A stretch of DNA of 56,819 nt, taken from Zygnema cylindricum (taxonomy: Eukaryota > Streptophyta > Zygnematophyceae > Zygnematales > Zygnemataceae). The translations under genes and the position numbers were made by a program. Of the stretch, positions 56,027 to 56,819 are shown piece after piece. The first letter of the stretch is position 1, and the number at the start of each line of letters is the position of its first letter. Location: positions 85,530 to 142,348 of the forward strand of contig JBBHKE010001102.1 of assembly GCA_037447655.1 (NCBI GenBank), written 5' to 3'. A model generated the notes under the pieces. It made no database searches, was not told the origin of the DNA, and saw only the letters and a program-made list of their open reading frames with translations.

Positions 56027-56501
56027 TGTTAGGACAATTGTGGAATCAGGTGTTAGACGATTCAATCTTTTGTTCGATTTCGTGTCTAAGTCTTGTATGT
56101 CGGTTCGCGTCACGTATATTTGTTTGTTCCATACGGTAGTATGTTTGCTGTACGTTTGTTTTGGTTAGTTGTGTTGCGTGGTACCGGGTGTGCTGACTTG
56201 CACACTGTTTCAGTCTTGGTGCCAGATGTTTAATTGTTGTGAGCTGTTTGAGAGGCACGTTTTCCGTGCCGTGTAAAATAAAGTTTGTTGTGTGGTCTGT
56301 AGACTAAAGTAGTAGTCGGTTTTGGTTTATTTTTTCTTTTGTAAAGGATTAAGTGAGAAATTACGTACAAAAAAAACTTTAGTTTTAATATAAATGTGTA
56401 TTGGCCAATGCGATCTGAAAATGTGTTTTTTATGTAATTAATGGTGAATGTTTCCGCTGTGCCATTAAGTTTAATGTTAGTGGATAGTACTGATCTTTAC
56501 A
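56027..56501 (+). repeat. Copia-F 5' LTR
   Basis: Starts TGTTAGGACAATTG and ends GATCTTTACA. It has an AATAAA signal near 56278-56283 (GTAAAATAAAGTTTG), as expected for an LTR polyadenylation site. Confidence 0.65.
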
Positions 56502-56516
56502 TTTCGTATCGGAGCC
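56502..56516 (+). promoter_or_regulatory. Copia-F primer-binding site
   Basis: TTTCGTATCGGAGCC follows the LTR end. GTATCGGAGC matches the Copia-1 site and plant TGGTATCAGAGC except at the first bases (TCG for TGG). Confidence 0.6.
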
Positions 56517-56819
56517 AGCTTTGCTCCCAGGTAAAAGTGTGTGAGGTTCGGTAGGATAAGGAAGAAGAAGAAAGGCACTCCATCTTTCGCTGTCGGTCAA
56601 AGGCTTACACCGGAGCCTTCGGAGGAACAGCGATCCCCCGAAGTTCCTTCCCATGAGCCTAGTGAAAGGGAACTCAGATTTGGAGGGGGCTTTGTGTTGT
56701 TCTTTGGTCTAAAATAGACCGCAGAAGCGACCCAAACTATCATGCAAGAAGCTAAGCAAAAATAGGTCGACGAACAATCATATGAAATGCATCCTCCATA
56801 TGCGTACACAGACGCAACA

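Larger units (their letters stand above)
56027..56819 (+). mobile_element. Copia-F: start of another copia-type element, runs off the window
   Basis: A 475-bp LTR, a primer site and about 300 bp of internal sequence, inserted into Copia-E gag after AATCGTAGC. The 5-bp target duplication would be GTAGC (56022-56026), the other copy lying outside the window. No protein motif can be read yet in the internal part, so copia assignment rests on the LTR start TGTTAGGA and primer site. Confidence 0.65.

Noticed and set aside
1-56819. CRISPR array, bacterial operon or phage region
   Set aside because: No regularly spaced identical repeats with unique spacers, no ribosome-binding-site-led gene runs. 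The tandem repeats seen are minisatellites.

Overview
The window is gene-poor eukaryotic DNA made mostly of nested, decayed transposable elements in AT-rich, simple-sequence-rich surroundings. Nothing looks prokaryotic: no operons or ribosome binding sites, and no CRISPR array. Long homopolymers, GA/CT microsatellites, Ty1/copia LTR retrotransposons, MITE-like inverted-repeat elements and a possible intron-flanked exon all point to a large repetitive nuclear genome. Both types of copia primer-binding site match initiator tRNA-Met of the plant/green-algal type (TGGTATCGGAG at the tRNA 3' end; GGTTATGGGCCCACC at its anticodon arm). With the proline/lysine-rich minisatellite frames and GA-rich tracts this suggests a green-lineage host, perhaps a charophyte-type alga. 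That assignment is a guess; no host housekeeping gene is present to test it.

Layout. 1-4.8 kb: low-complexity DNA without a gene. 4.82-10.94 kb: Copia-1, minus strand, both LTRs present, Gag-Pol broken by frameshifts. 10.9-14.4 kb: a nest of small inverted-repeat elements, including a Harbinger-like MITE with TTA target duplication. 14.4-15.6 kb: a GGTCTTTTTGAGAGGAGG-type minisatellite. 15.70-16.60 kb: solo LTR G with a perfect target duplication. 17.1-21.9 kb and 26.9-29.4 kb: copies of a long repeat family (W/X); one copy carries a short ORF with a signal peptide behind a TATA box. 22.5-26.9 kb: a decayed gag-like region with one zinc knuckle. 29.39-41.12 kb: composite Copia-B (LTR-pol-LTR-gag/pol-LTR, plus strand, target duplication CTATA) with Copia-A (31.17-37.61 kb, minus strand) inserted in its middle LTR. 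42.0-42.7 kb: inverted copy of W with a homologous signal-peptide ORF. 43.24-43.78 kb: TA-flanked MITE. 43.92-49.25 kb: Copia-D, minus strand, target duplication ATGGT, itself hit by a solo LTR of family A (target duplication AATAC). Copia-D appears to interrupt a host exon. 50.88-56.03 kb: Copia-E, minus strand, cut at its gag by the start of Copia-F (56.03 kb to the window end).

How the parts relate. Copia-A, -B, -D, -E and solo LTR G form one related group with unusual shared traits. The gag start codon lies 20 nt inside the LTR. The primer site matches the anticodon arm of initiator tRNA (half-tRNA priming, as known for Drosophila copia). Each LTR carries a tRNA-like segment antisense to the element. 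Both copies with a readable integrase have lysine instead of the third catalytic acidic residue. Copia-D keeps only gag and a degenerate RNase H remnant, so it looks like a non-autonomous gag-bearing derivative. Insertion order can be read directly: W/X repeat, then Copia-B, then Copia-A; host exon, then Copia-D, then solo LTR A; Copia-E, then Copia-F. No element here looks able to move on its own. Identities quoted are estimates by eye.
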